This document shows, piece after piece, positions 8,349-16,696 of a stretch of 51,248 nt of DNA. How positions within the stretch are numbered: position 1 is the first letter of the stretch; the number at the start of each line of letters is the position of its first letter. Under the pieces are notes generated by a model. The model did no database searches, was not told where the DNA came from, and saw only the letters and a list, made by a program, of their open reading frames with translations. This DNA is from Phycisphaerales bacterium (lineage in GTDB: Bacteria; Planctomycetota; Phycisphaerae; Phycisphaerales; UBA1924). The stretch lies in NCBI GenBank assembly GCA_029260315.1, contig JAJDDM010000166.1, forward strand, positions 1-51,248, read 5' to 3'. The position numbers and the translations under genes are program-made.

Positions 8349-8620
8349 TCGTGCTTGCTGTCGCTCTCGTCGCGGCGGGCGTCGTCATCGACGCGCAGCC
8401 CGACGAGGGGTTCGAGTTCCATCTGGCGTCCGAGAACCACGCTCAGTCCGAGATCAGCTTCACCCGCGACGTCCGCCCGATCCTCTCGGGCTCGTGTTTC
8501 AAGTGCCACGGCCCGGATGAGAACGCCCGCCAGGCGGGTCTGCGACTGGACACGCGCGAGGGCGCACTGCTGGGTGGTCGGCAACGCGTCCATCGAGACA
8601 CCTGGCGGCGGTTCGATGAG
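8324..8620 (+). pseudogene. N-terminal fragment of a planctomycete PSCyt1 cytochrome-type protein
   Basis: The ATG at 8324 opens a signal peptide ([19 protein letters not shown]) and then '[21 protein letters not shown]' region residues with a heme-type CxxCH (CFKCH) and '[13 protein letters not shown]', the hallmark of PSCyt1 domains. In the family this is followed by DUF1549 and DUF1553 domains, about 900 further residues. Here similarity stops after about 85 residues and the frame ends at 8740 in sequence that belongs to a DUF1501 gene in another frame. It is therefore a truncated remnant, presumably fused to the next gene by an internal deletion. Confidence 0.75.
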
Positions 8621-9893
8621 ATTGACTTTCAGACACGGCGCGTCGAGACGCAGCCCGCCGCAGCAGGATCTGTTCGACTACAAGCCGGCGCTGGAGAAGC
8701 TCGACCGTCAGCCCTGCCCCGAGGAACTGCTCGAGGGTGAGCGTTTCGCGTTCATCAAGGGGCGGCCGAAGGTTCTTGCCTCGGCGTACAAGTTCGAGCG
8801 CGTCGGCCAGAGCGGAGGGTGGGTCAGCGAGCTGTTGCCGCATTTCAAGACGATTGCCGACGACGCCGCGGTCGTGCGTTCGATGCACACCGATCAGTTC
8901 AACCACGCCCCGGCGCAGCTGTTTCTCTACACCGGCTCGCCGATTCTGGGACGGCCCTCGATGGGCTCGTGGGTGACCTACGGCCTGGGCAACGAGGCGG
9001 AGGATCTGCCGGGGTTCGTCGTGCTGGTTTCGGGCGGGATCACGCCGAGCGCCGGCAAGAGCGTGTGGGGCTCGGGCTTCCTGCCGAGCGTGTATCAGGG
9101 CGTGCAATGCCGGACGACCGGCGATCCGGTGCTGTTCGCGTCGGACCCCAAGGGCATGGACCGAGCCAGCCGCAGGCGCAGCCTCGATGCGCTGGCGGCT
9201 CTGAATGAGATGGAAGCGGCGCGGCGCGGCGACCCCGAGACCCGCAGCCGCATCGAGCAGTACGAGCTCGCGTTCCGGATGCAGGTCTCGGTGCCGGAGG
9301 TCATGGATATCAAGGGGGAGGACGCCAAGACGCTGGAGATGTACGGCGCAGAGCCCGGCAAGGCCAGCTTCGCCAACAACTGCCTGCTCGCCCGCCGACT
9401 CGTCGAGCGCGGCGTCCGGTTCGTCCAGCTCTTCGACTGGGGCTGGGACACCCACGGCACAAACCCCTCTGACGACATCATCACCCAGCTCCCCAAGCAG
9501 TGTCAGCAGACCAACCGCCCCGCCGCGGCTCTCATCAAGGATCTCAAACGTCGCGGCCTGCTCGACGAGACACTCGTCGTCTGGTCGGGCGAGTTCGGGC
9601 GCACATGCATGAACGAGGAGCGCGACGGCTCGAAGTACCTCGGGCGCGACCACCACCCGCACTGTTACACCATCTGGATGGCCGGCGGCGGGGTCAAGCC
9701 CGGGCTCGTCCACGGCGAGACCAACGAGCTGGGCTCGCGGATCGATTCCGGCGCGATCCACGTCCACGACCTCCAGGCGACGATCCTGCACGCTCTCGGC
9801 GTGGACCACGAGAAGTTGACGTATCGCTTCCAGGGGCGCGACTATCGCCTGACCGACGTGTATGGGCGCGTTGCGCACGAGCTGCTGGCATAG
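8616..9893 (+). pseudogene. DUF1501 protein lacking its N-terminus
   Basis: The frame from about 8650 to 9893 encodes most of a DUF1501 (sulfatase-like, alkaline-phosphatase fold) protein: 'QDLFDYKP', 'VRSMHTDQFNHAPAQLF', 'GRPSMGSWVTYGLG', 'LPGFVVL', 'RFVQLFDWGWDTHG', 'VVWSGEFGRT', 'GRDHHPHCYTIWMAGGG' and 'DLQATILHALG'. The normal start, with a twin-arginine signal and the first 50-60 residues, is missing. The only in-frame ATG near the break is 8616. In planctomycetes DUF1501 usually follows a PSCyt1/DUF1549/DUF1553 gene, which fits a deletion joining the start of one to the rest of the other. The product would lack an export signal, so it is probably non-functional. Confidence 0.75.
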
Positions 9894-9894
9894 A

Positions 9895-10422
9895 TCACAG
9901 CCCGGCGAGCAACACGAATATCACGAATCCTCCGAACGCGTGCAGCAGGAACACGCCGAGAAACACGCCGATCGCGAGGTGCATCTGCGAGCGTTGGGGG
10001 CGGCGCTGAAAGACCCGTCGATCCTTGATGAGGCTCAGCAGACCCGCGCCGCTCAGGATGGCGAGAAAGGCCAGTGTGATCATGACGGTGATGATCTGCG
10101 GCGGCACGCCGCCGCCGTCAAGGATCGCGATCCCCACCATCAGTGTGAGCGTCACGAAGTCGAACCCCAGCGCCATGGCGAAGCTCGAGGTCGCCAGGGT
10201 CCAGGCTCCGTGCTGAAGATTCGGGCTCGTGATCGAGAGCGTGAGTGCCGCTCCGCACTCCGGGCAGAACGCGGTCGGCGCATCGCGCAGGTTGTACATG
10301 CAGATCGGGCAGCTCGCGTCGCGATCGCGGAGCCACGCAACCACGTCGCTGGTGTTCTCGATTGCAATCTCTTGAGACGGGTCCGTCTCGGTGTCCGCGT
10401 CGCTTTGGCTGGTCGCGTTCAT
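9895..10422 (-). CDS. Zinc-ribbon membrane protein
   Basis: A 175-residue protein from the ATG at 10422, which overlaps the lepB stop by four bases (ATGA in the antisense reading). Residues 38-55 carry a CPIC...CPECG zinc ribbon, followed by three or four hydrophobic helices. The role is unknown. Coupling to signal peptidase I suggests co-expression. The stop codon is one base from the DUF1501 stop on the other strand. An upstream in-frame start at 10569 would lie wholly inside lepB and is not favoured. Confidence 0.7.
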   Translation of the reverse strand: MNATSQSDADTETDPSQEIAIENTSDVVAWLRDRDASCPICMYNLRDAPTAFCPECGAALTLSITSPNLQHGAWTLATSSFAMALGFDFVTLTLMVGIAILDGGGVPPQIITVMITLAFLAILSGAGLLSLIKDRRVFQRRPQRSQMHLAIGVFLGVFLLHAFGGFVIFVLLAGL

Positions 10423-12110
10423 CGGATGAAGCGCATGCGTCCGAAGTCCGGCACGGGGATCCTTCCCCGCCATTGGAGCGACGGGAAGTAGACGAAGAAC
10501 GCCTTGCCGATGAGCAGCTCGCGCGGGATGATGCCGGGTGAGCCGGGTGCGAACTCGTGGTTGACCCATGGGTCGATCGTGCTCATCAGTCGCGAGTCCT
10601 GGCTCTTAGCGGAGTTGTCGCCGCAGACGAAGAACTCGTCGCTTGCGAGCGTGACGGTGGTGGTGGGGTGGGTGGCGCGCGAGGACTGGTTGTGTCCGTT
10701 GACACGCAGGACCGCGGGCTGGTAGTACAGGTCGCGCCAGACGCCGGCGCGGTGGATCGTCAGGGGCGAGCCCTCGAACTCCCAGGTGAGCCGCGGGTTG
10801 CTGTATCGGTGCGCCTCGAAGAGCACGCCGGGATCGTGGCGGATGTCGACCATGCCCAGTCCCGTGGTGTAGGCGATTCGGCTGGCCGGGTTCCAGTCGT
10901 ACGCGCCGGCCTCGGCCCCGCCGGCGACGAGTGCGCCGTCGAGGAACAGCCAGAGCGCCTGGTCGACGTGCCAGAACTCGATGGTGGTGATCCGATCGGC
11001 GCGGAGGGCGGGCGCGTCCGCGCGATCGATCTCGCGCCACGCGGCGCCGTCCTGGTCGGGGCGCATCTCGAGGATCGCCTCGCTGGCGTTGACCCCGGCC
11101 CGGAAGACGTGCCCCCGCGTGCGCAGCGAGACCCCGGCATCGAGCCCCTTGCCATCGGGCTTGACCGAGACCAGCGTGCGGATGTCGGAGGTGGGCATGA
11201 CCGTCGTGAGGTCGCGCAGCATCCGCCCCGCCGCGAGCCGCGCCCACTCATCGGACTTGTCGTTGTAGGAGACGAAGTCGGTGATGGGCCAGTTCTCGCT
11301 GTCCCATGCCAGGCGGCCGGGGCCAGTGGAGTCCTTGCGGTACACGCCGTCGCCCGAGAAGCTCCAGCCGTCGCCGATCCAGGGCGGGGTGAACGGGGTC
11401 TGGGCGTAGACCGGCGTGTAGCGGCTGTCGAAGATGGTGTACCAGAGGTCGCGCTGCACGCGTTCGCGCTTGCGCCCGATCCGCCAGCCCTCGCCCTCCC
11501 AGGGATTCGAGCCGTCGGCGAGCGACGACGGGCGTGTGAACACGTCGCCATCGACCAGCGCCACTTGCTCGCTGGGCAGGCCGATCAGACGCTTGATGTA
11601 GTTCTCGTATGGGTTCGTCGGGTTCTTGAAGACGACGACGTCGAAGCGTTCGGGATCGAACACCTGGTAGAGGTACTTGAGAACGAAGATCCGGTCGCCG
11701 CTGCGTCGAGGGACATCGCTGCGGTTCATCGGGATCTGGCGCGCTCCGCCATCGAGCGGCGAGCCGGTGCCGGGCACGCCGACGGAGATCGCCCCGTCGA
11801 CCGCCTGGCCCTGAATCTTCTTGGGCACCTCGCCGGCGGGCGTCTGGATGTAGTGCCAGGGTCCGACCGACCAGTTCTCGCCGTTCTCCGGCGCCTGGAA
11901 GCGCATGTGCATGCCGAGCAGCGTCGGGGCCATCGAGCCGGTGGGGATCACGAAGCCCTCGACGACGAAGCCGCGGAAGGCTAGGGCCATCGCGAAGGCG
12001 ATGGTGAGGCTGGTGAGGATCTCTTTGAACCCGCCGTCGGGCTTGGCCTTGGCTTGCGCTGCGGTGTCGGGCATCGCAGAGGGTACGCGCGGGGTTCGGC
12101 GGCGGTTCAT
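10419..12110 (-). CDS. lepB: Signal peptidase I with a large beta-rich insertion
   Basis: A 563-residue S26 peptidase, or 551 if the ATG at 12074 is used. One N-terminal transmembrane helix (about residues 33-53) leads into the catalytic serine box 'IPTGSMAPTL' with S59. The general-base Lys is K145 in 'SGDRIFVLKY', and box E is 'GDNSAKSQDSR' near 497-507. Bacterial enzymes are usually 170-350 residues. The extra length lies between the Lys region and box E and includes a beta-rich stretch (about 280-470) with 'ITTIEFWHVDQALWLFLDG', resembling a concanavalin/LamG-type sandwich. It cleaves signal peptides on the outer face of the inner membrane. It lies downstream of the PSP1 gene on the same strand. 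Confidence 0.9.
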   Translation of the reverse strand: MNRRRTPRVPSAMPDTAAQAKAKPDGGFKEILTSLTIAFAMALAFRGFVVEGFVIPTGSMAPTLLGMHMRFQAPENGENWSVGPWHYIQTPAGEVPKKIQGQAVDGAISVGVPGTGSPLDGGARQIPMNRSDVPRRSGDRIFVLKYLYQVFDPERFDVVVFKNPTNPYENYIKRLIGLPSEQVALVDGDVFTRPSSLADGSNPWEGEGWRIGRKRERVQRDLWYTIFDSRYTPVYAQTPFTPPWIGDGWSFSGDGVYRKDSTGPGRLAWDSENWPITDFVSYNDKSDEWARLAAGRMLRDLTTVMPTSDIRTLVSVKPDGKGLDAGVSLRTRGHVFRAGVNASEAILEMRPDQDGAAWREIDRADAPALRADRITTIEFWHVDQALWLFLDGALVAGGAEAGAYDWNPASRIAYTTGLGMVDIRHDPGVLFEAHRYSNPRLTWEFEGSPLTIHRAGVWRDLYYQPAVLRVNGHNQSSRATHPTTTVTLASDEFFVCGDNSAKSQDSRLMSTIDPWVNHEFAPGSPGIIPRELLIGKAFFVYFPSLQWRGRIPVPDFGRMRFIR

Positions 12111-12154
12111 CGGCGAGCGGTATCAAGCGGTGGTTCTCAGGAGGCCAGTGTTTC

Positions 12155-13555
12155 TCAGGAGTCGCCGCTCGGCGGGCCCTCCGAGCCGCCACCTCCACCG
12201 CCGCCATCTTGGCCCCCACCCTGTCCGCCGCCGGGTCCGCGCCGTCGCCTGCGTCGGCGACGCTTCCGTCTTGCCGCGCCCGCCGTCTCCGATCCGCCCT
12301 CGCCTTCGGGGGGGCGGCCGGCGTCCTTCTTTGGCTCTGGCGGGCCGTCACCTGTCGAGGATTGCGAGGGCGCATTGGGCGACGATCCCTCGGGCTTGGC
12401 TCCGCCCTTGCGTCGCCGACGCCGACGCTTGCGCGTGCTGGTGGATCCGTCCGCGGGCGATGTCGAAGCCGCCGCCTCGGCACGCTCGGCCTGCTGACGC
12501 TCGCGCTCGGCCTGGGCCTTCTCTCTGGCCGCGTCCTCGGCGGTCCTGCCCGTCGGATCGGTCAGTTCCTCGACGGGCACGGCGACGCGCTGCCTCGTCC
12601 CGTCGAGCTCGACCAGCACGAGCTGGGTCAGGATCTGCGTGTCCACGACGATGCCGTCGCCGTCGGGCGTGCCGACCTTCTTCTTGCGTTTCGGCAGGCG
12701 TTTGCGGAGGGTCTCGTAAGTCTCGTCCTCGTAACGCAGGCAGCACATGAGCCTGCCGCAGCGCCCGGAGATCTTCAGGGGATCGAGCGTCGCCTTCTGG
12801 ACCTTGGCGCTGCGCATCGAGACGGGCTTGAGGACCTTGAGGAAGTTCTTGCAGCAGCAGTACTGTCCGCAGCGCTCGTAGTCGGCGGTCAGCCTCGCCT
12901 CGTCGCGGGCCCCGACCTGGCGCATCTCGACGTGCACCTTGTGGTGGGCCTGGAGATCGCGCTGCAGCGCGACGACGTCCACCTTCTCCTCGCTGGTGAA
13001 ATACGCCGTGATCCGGTCCATCGAGAGGATCGGCTCCAACTCGACGATTTTCACTTTCGGAGCGAGGCGTCTGGCCCGCTCGCGGGCGTCGGTTTTCAGC
13101 GCGTGCTTGGACTGTTCGATTCTGGCCTGGCGGTCCATGTCCTCCTTGGTCGCGACGCGCATCGCCTTGCCCTTGACGCTGAACGGGTACTGGCGCCCGC
13201 CGGAGTTCTCGATGTACTCCAGCATCTCCTGGCGGGTCACGCTCTTGGAGCACCCGGCGTTGGGGCAGGTGCTGGTGAGCATCTCGCCGATCTCGACGCC
13301 GCGGAAGGTCCGCACGACGATCTTGGACCCGCACCCCGGCTTGGCGTCGCCGTCGTAGGGGAACTCGCCGATCATCTTCATCACGCCGTAGCGGACGACG
13401 ATGGTGCTGGGGATCTTGAGACGCTCGTACGTCTCGCGGTCGGCCTTTTCCTGCTCGTATTCCTTGAGGTCGGCCTCGAACTGCGGCAAAGGATGGATCG
13501 GCACGGACGCCTCCGGGGCATGGGCCAAGCGAGCACGCGCGCGCGGATCCGTCAT
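12155..13555 (-). CDS. PSP1-domain (RicT/YaaT-like) protein with a long basic Gly/Arg-rich tail
   Basis: A 466-residue protein. The PSP1 core lies at about residues 80-300, with the Cys-rich signature 'ERCGQYCCCKNFL' (C229, C233-235) and 'GRCGRLMCCLRYE' (C266, C271-272). In RicT such cysteines bind iron-sulfur clusters with partner proteins and affect RNA maturation. An extra N-terminal Cys group (C75, C97, C102) is present. From about residue 350 the protein is low complexity: Ala/Glu/Gln helix, then Lys/Arg runs of up to ten, then Gly-Gln-Asp-Gly repeats, a likely RNA-binding disordered tail. It precedes lepB on the same strand. Confidence 0.85.
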   Translation of the reverse strand: MTDPRARARLAHAPEASVPIHPLPQFEADLKEYEQEKADRETYERLKIPSTIVVRYGVMKMIGEFPYDGDAKPGCGSKIVVRTFRGVEIGEMLTSTCPNAGCSKSVTRQEMLEYIENSGGRQYPFSVKGKAMRVATKEDMDRQARIEQSKHALKTDARERARRLAPKVKIVELEPILSMDRITAYFTSEEKVDVVALQRDLQAHHKVHVEMRQVGARDEARLTADYERCGQYCCCKNFLKVLKPVSMRSAKVQKATLDPLKISGRCGRLMCCLRYEDETYETLRKRLPKRKKKVGTPDGDGIVVDTQILTQLVLVELDGTRQRVAVPVEELTDPTGRTAEDAAREKAQAERERQQAERAEAAASTSPADGSTSTRKRRRRRRKGGAKPEGSSPNAPSQSSTGDGPPEPKKDAGRPPEGEGGSETAGAARRKRRRRRRRRGPGGGQGGGQDGGGGGGGSEGPPSGDS

Positions 13556-13669
13556 GGTGCGCGCGAACGCCGCGTCGGCGGGTGGAATGGATCATGTCGC
13601 CGGGCGAAGGCGTGATTTCGGCCGCGCGGGGCCCGACGCCCGCGAGGATTCCGATCTGGGCGGAGTATA

Positions 13670-13987
13670 TCAGCCGCCCTGGGCCGCCGCCCGCGCGTCG
13701 GTGAACAGGCGGCTGAGGCTCACGCGTTCTTTCATGTCGACCGAGCGCTGGTTCTCGACGCGATAGACGTAGAGTTCCTCGCTGCGCTCGTCGAGGAGGA
13801 TGAGCACCTCGTCGGTGCCGCCGTCGGCGGTCAAGACGGTGTACCCGCCCGAGGCGCTGACCATCTCGGCCTGGGCCCGGTTGCCGAGCGTCCGCGCGCT
13901 CTGGACGAGGATCAGGCCGATGAGTACGAAGGCGCTGGCCCAGAGCGGGGCGCTGGCGACGAGGTTCATGCGGGAGGTCGTCTTCAT
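13670..13987 (-). CDS. Small membrane-anchored protein, paralogue of the next gene upstream
   Basis: A 105-residue protein: basic N-terminus, a hydrophobic segment at about residues 9-29, then a compact beta-type domain 'GGYTVLTADGG...EVLILLDERSEELYVYRVENQ'. It shares the order 'YT(V/M)', '(L/W)I(L/V)D', 'EL.V.R' with the product of 13984-14283, so the two look like a tandem duplication. The ATG overlaps the stop of that gene (ATGA), implying coupled translation. No function recognised. Confidence 0.65.
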   Translation of the reverse strand: MKTTSRMNLVASAPLWASAFVLIGLILVQSARTLGNRAQAEMVSASGGYTVLTADGGTDEVLILLDERSEELYVYRVENQRSVDMKERVSLSRLFTDARAAAQGG

Positions 13988-14283
13988 CGTCCGGGCCTCC
14001 GCGTGGCGTCCTCTGCGATATCCCGGAACCCGATCCCCTCGAGCTGCTGCTTGGAGTCGTTGAACCGCACGACCGCGAGCTCCTGGTTCGCCGAATCGAC
14101 GATCCAGATCGCGCTGGCGTTGCCTGTGCGGATGGGCCCGGCGACCATCGTGTACGCGCCGCGCGCGCGGGCGGCGGGCTGGGTGCCGTCCGCGCCGGCT
14201 TCGGGGCTCAGGCTGACGATCGCCAGCACCGCGAGCAGCGCGACGTTGAGCGCGAGCAGGCCGCGCAGTTTCGATCTGGTCAT
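13984..14283 (-). CDS. Small exported or membrane protein, paralogue of 13670-13987
   Basis: From the ATG at 14283 the product is 99 residues with a signal/anchor segment 'LLALNVALLAVLAIVSL' followed by a small beta domain 'GAYTMVAGPI', 'AIWIVDSANQELAVVRF' and an Asp/Arg-rich end. The residues matching its downstream neighbour suggest duplication and divergence. An AGGAGGATCC site just before the ATG supports this start over 14310. Confidence 0.65.
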   Translation of the reverse strand: MTRSKLRGLLALNVALLAVLAIVSLSPEAGADGTQPAARARGAYTMVAGPIRTGNASAIWIVDSANQELAVVRFNDSKQQLEGIGFRDIAEDATRRPGR

Positions 14284-14383
14284 GGGGATCCTCCTGCTCT
14301 TGTCGGACACGCCGGGCGCCGCCGGGTTCCCGATCCCTCGCCCGCGAGGAGATCCGCCTGCGGCGCTGGATCTTGCGGACGTT

Positions 14384-14596
14384 CTAGTCCTGATGGCCGC
14401 GATTGGACGGGATCGCGTTGGCGCCGAGCGCCAACAGCCCCAGCAGGCCCATCAGCACGATCGACCAGATCACCGGCGGATTGTCGATCTCCTTGACCTC
14501 GACGACTTCGAGCTGGCCCTGCTGGGCGAGTGCGGGCACCGCGAGCAGCACCAGCGCGGCAACGAGCGTGGTCCGGATGATTCGGGTGTTGGTCAT
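14384..14596 (-). CDS. 70-residue exported protein with a C-terminal membrane helix
   Basis: The ATG at 14596 opens a classical signal peptide (MTNTRIIRTTLVAALVLLA, cleavage after 'ALA'), a short Glu/Val-rich middle and a transmembrane helix 'VIWSIVLMGLLGLLALGAN'. It lies upstream of the two small paralogues on the same strand, so the three may form one unit. No recognised domain. Confidence 0.6.
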   Translation of the reverse strand: MTNTRIIRTTLVAALVLLAVPALAQQGQLEVVEVKEIDNPPVIWSIVLMGLLGLLALGANAIPSNRGHQD

Positions 14597-14631
14597 GGGG
14601 CCTCGTTGAGCGGGTGCAAGGAACTGACTGT

Positions 14632-14666
14632 TTGGCTCGAACCTATTTCCTATTGGCTCGATCCTA
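14632..14666 (-). repeat. Tandem TTGGCTCGAWCCTA pair, 21-bp spacing
   Basis: TTGGCTCGAACCTA at 14632-14645 and TTGGCTCGATCCTA at 14653-14666 are direct repeats exactly two helical turns apart, 36-70 bp upstream of the ATG at 14596. The second copy contains the TAG stop of the HYExAFE gene. The spacing on one face of the helix is what an operator pair would show. This is inference only. Confidence 0.4.
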
Positions 14667-15332
14667 GGGATTCGCCATCGCGTCGTAAAGGGTTCCCGCT
14701 CCCCGTCGCGCAACGCCGTCCGATTCCCAGCCGAGGGCCTCGAACCCGAGAGGCTCGGGGCCGCCCTCCCGTCTGGGCGGGCTCAGCGGGTGGCTCAACG
14801 CCTCGAAATCCGACGCCGACAGGTCGTAGGTCTCCCACCTCGGCGAGCGGACCCGGATCGCCGAGATATAGTCGCGCAGGCGGATCGCCCGCAGGGCGTA
14901 CCAGCGGTTCTGGTGGACGATCAGCTCCTGAAACAGCCCGTCCGGCGGCTGCTCCTCGCACCAATAACAGAAGCAGAACGCCGCCTCGAACCCGTCGCCG
15001 AACAGCTTTTCCCATGTGCGCAGCGCATCGAGATCCTGGCGCGTGACCCAGCACTCCAGGCGTTTGCGCGAGCTCGCGCGCCCGCTGGCGCCCTGGGATC
15101 GGGGCACCTTGCGGCCCTTGACCTCCACCAGCAGGTTCTCGTGCTCGCCGTACATGACAAAGTCGAAGGACTTCAGGCTCTTGGCGCTCCCGCCGTCCTC
15201 GGCGCTGAGGCGCAGGCTCGCGCCCTCGGGCAGCAACGCCTTGCGGGCGTCGGCGACCGACACATAGGGAATCCGCCGATCGCGCAGGTACGCCTCGAAG
15301 GCCCGCTCGTAATGGTGTCGTCGGAGGCTCAT
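14664..15332 (-). CDS. HYExAFE-family protein, putative PD-(D/E)xK nuclease
   Basis: A 222-residue protein starting MSLRRHHYERAFEAYL, which contains the H-Y-E-x-A-F-E motif that names the family (residues 7-13). Downstream are 'SFDFVMYG' and 'LLVEVKGRKVP', the D...ExK arrangement of PD-(D/E)xK nucleases, followed by two Trp/Cys-rich segments with 'CFCYWCEE'. The family is common in planctomycetes and its biological role is unknown to me. It lies downstream of the Mla genes with 59 bp between them. The ATG at 15332 was chosen because the family motif starts there. Confidence 0.8.
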   Translation of the reverse strand: MSLRRHHYERAFEAYLRDRRIPYVSVADARKALLPEGASLRLSAEDGGSAKSLKSFDFVMYGEHENLLVEVKGRKVPRSQGASGRASSRKRLECWVTRQDLDALRTWEKLFGDGFEAAFCFCYWCEEQPPDGLFQELIVHQNRWYALRAIRLRDYISAIRVRSPRWETYDLSASDFEALSHPLSPPRREGGPEPLGFEALGWESDGVARRGAGTLYDAMANP

Positions 15333-15391
15333 GGTCCCAGCATACCAGGTTTGGGTGCGGTTTGGGCCGTCCGCCAACCGATCCGGGACGA

Positions 15392-16672
15392 TTACTGCCC
15401 GACGCGCGTCAGACGCTCCAGCAGATCGCGCTCGGCCCGCTCGTACTTGCCGAACGCCTCGTCGAGGTAGTCGGCCATCGCCGAGATTTGTTCGTTGTCT
15501 GCTAGGTCTGAGTGGAGCGTGACGGCGAGTGCCTCGCTCGCCGAGCGCAGGTCGCCCACGGCCCCGGCGTAGGTGCGGGCCGCGTCGTAGACGAGCTGCT
15601 CGCTCAGCTCCTTCTTCGTCGGGCGCACGAGCAGTCGCCACGGCTGGTCGCGGATCTCCGCGATCGCGTGCTTCAAGAACCCGCTGGAGACCGCGGCGTT
15701 GGCGAGCGTCCGCCTCAGGTTCGGCACCAGCTCTGCGCGAAGAAACCTGCCGCCCTCGTCGAGCGTCGCGTCCAGATCGCTGATGCTCTGTCGCGCGTCG
15801 GTGGCGAGGTTCGTGTACTGCGGGATCGTCGCCTCCTCGATCTCGTTCAGCGAGCGTTCGATCGAGGCGAGCGACGCCTCGATCGAGGCCTGGTTGTCGT
15901 CGAGGAAACGGTTGCCGCGCTTGAACAGCAGCGACGCCTCGTCGACGCCCGCGCGCGCATCCAGCACCATCGGCTGCAGCTCGCCGGTGAACCACTCGAC
16001 GTCTGCGACGACGTTGTCCAGCGCCTGGCTCCATTCATCCAGGCGGACGCGCAGGTTGTACGAGGCGTCGCTGAGATTCGCCAGCGAGCTCTCGGCGAGG
16101 TTCGCGAGGTACTCGCTGCGCGCGTCGAACGGCGCCAGCAGGTCGTTCAGGCGGGCGCTGCTCTGCTCGAACTGGGCGAGGATCGTCCGCACCTGCGCCT
16201 GCTGCTCGGGCCCGAAGCCGGCCTGGGCGAGGAACGCCGGCGGGGCGAGCCGCCCGCGGATCGTCCCGTCCTCGGCCAGACGCGTGCCGCTGTCGGCGCT
16301 GCCCGGCGAGGCGAGGTTGATGGTGCTGATCGTGCCGAGCAGCGGCTGGACCAGATACGCCTGGGCGTTGTCGTAGAGCACCAGATCCGCGAGCACGTCG
16401 ACCTCGACGAGGATATGTTCGGGCGCGCCATCGGAGCGTGTGGAGCCGAAGTCCAGGCTCGCGACCTGCCCGATCGAACGCCCGCCGAGGGTGACGACCG
16501 AGCCCGGCTGGATGCCCGCGGCCCCGACGTCCAGCGCGAACCGCACGGTATAGCGATTGGTGCGATCGAAGCTGTACCCCGAGAAGACGAACGCCAGCAC
16601 GACCGCGACCAGCAGCGCGCCGATCAGGAACGTGCCGGCGAGGATGTTGTGGACCCTGCTCTGACGCTGCAT
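15392..16672 (-). CDS. mlaD: MlaD/MCE-family lipid transport protein
   Basis: A 426-residue protein with one N-terminal transmembrane helix (about residues 9-30) and an MCE domain at about 38-115 ('GAAGIQPGSVVTLGGRSIGQVASL'). A long helical region follows and probably forms the tube or coiled-coil extension of MCE hexamers. It shuttles phospholipids between membranes together with an ATPase and a permease. The ATPase gene is 24 bp upstream on the same strand. No MlaE permease gene is present here. Confidence 0.88.
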   Translation of the reverse strand: MQRQSRVHNILAGTFLIGALLVAVVLAFVFSGYSFDRTNRYTVRFALDVGAAGIQPGSVVTLGGRSIGQVASLDFGSTRSDGAPEHILVEVDVLADLVLYDNAQAYLVQPLLGTISTINLASPGSADSGTRLAEDGTIRGRLAPPAFLAQAGFGPEQQAQVRTILAQFEQSSARLNDLLAPFDARSEYLANLAESSLANLSDASYNLRVRLDEWSQALDNVVADVEWFTGELQPMVLDARAGVDEASLLFKRGNRFLDDNQASIEASLASIERSLNEIEEATIPQYTNLATDARQSISDLDATLDEGGRFLRAELVPNLRRTLANAAVSSGFLKHAIAEIRDQPWRLLVRPTKKELSEQLVYDAARTYAGAVGDLRSASEALAVTLHSDLADNEQISAMADYLDEAFGKYERAERDLLERLTRVGQ

Positions 16673-16696
16673 GGCGAATCTCCATGTGCCTCGGGC

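Noticed and set aside
10557-11984. A 475-codon plus-strand frame opposite lepB
   Set aside because: The lepB strand has all catalytic boxes, the other strand has nothing recognisable.
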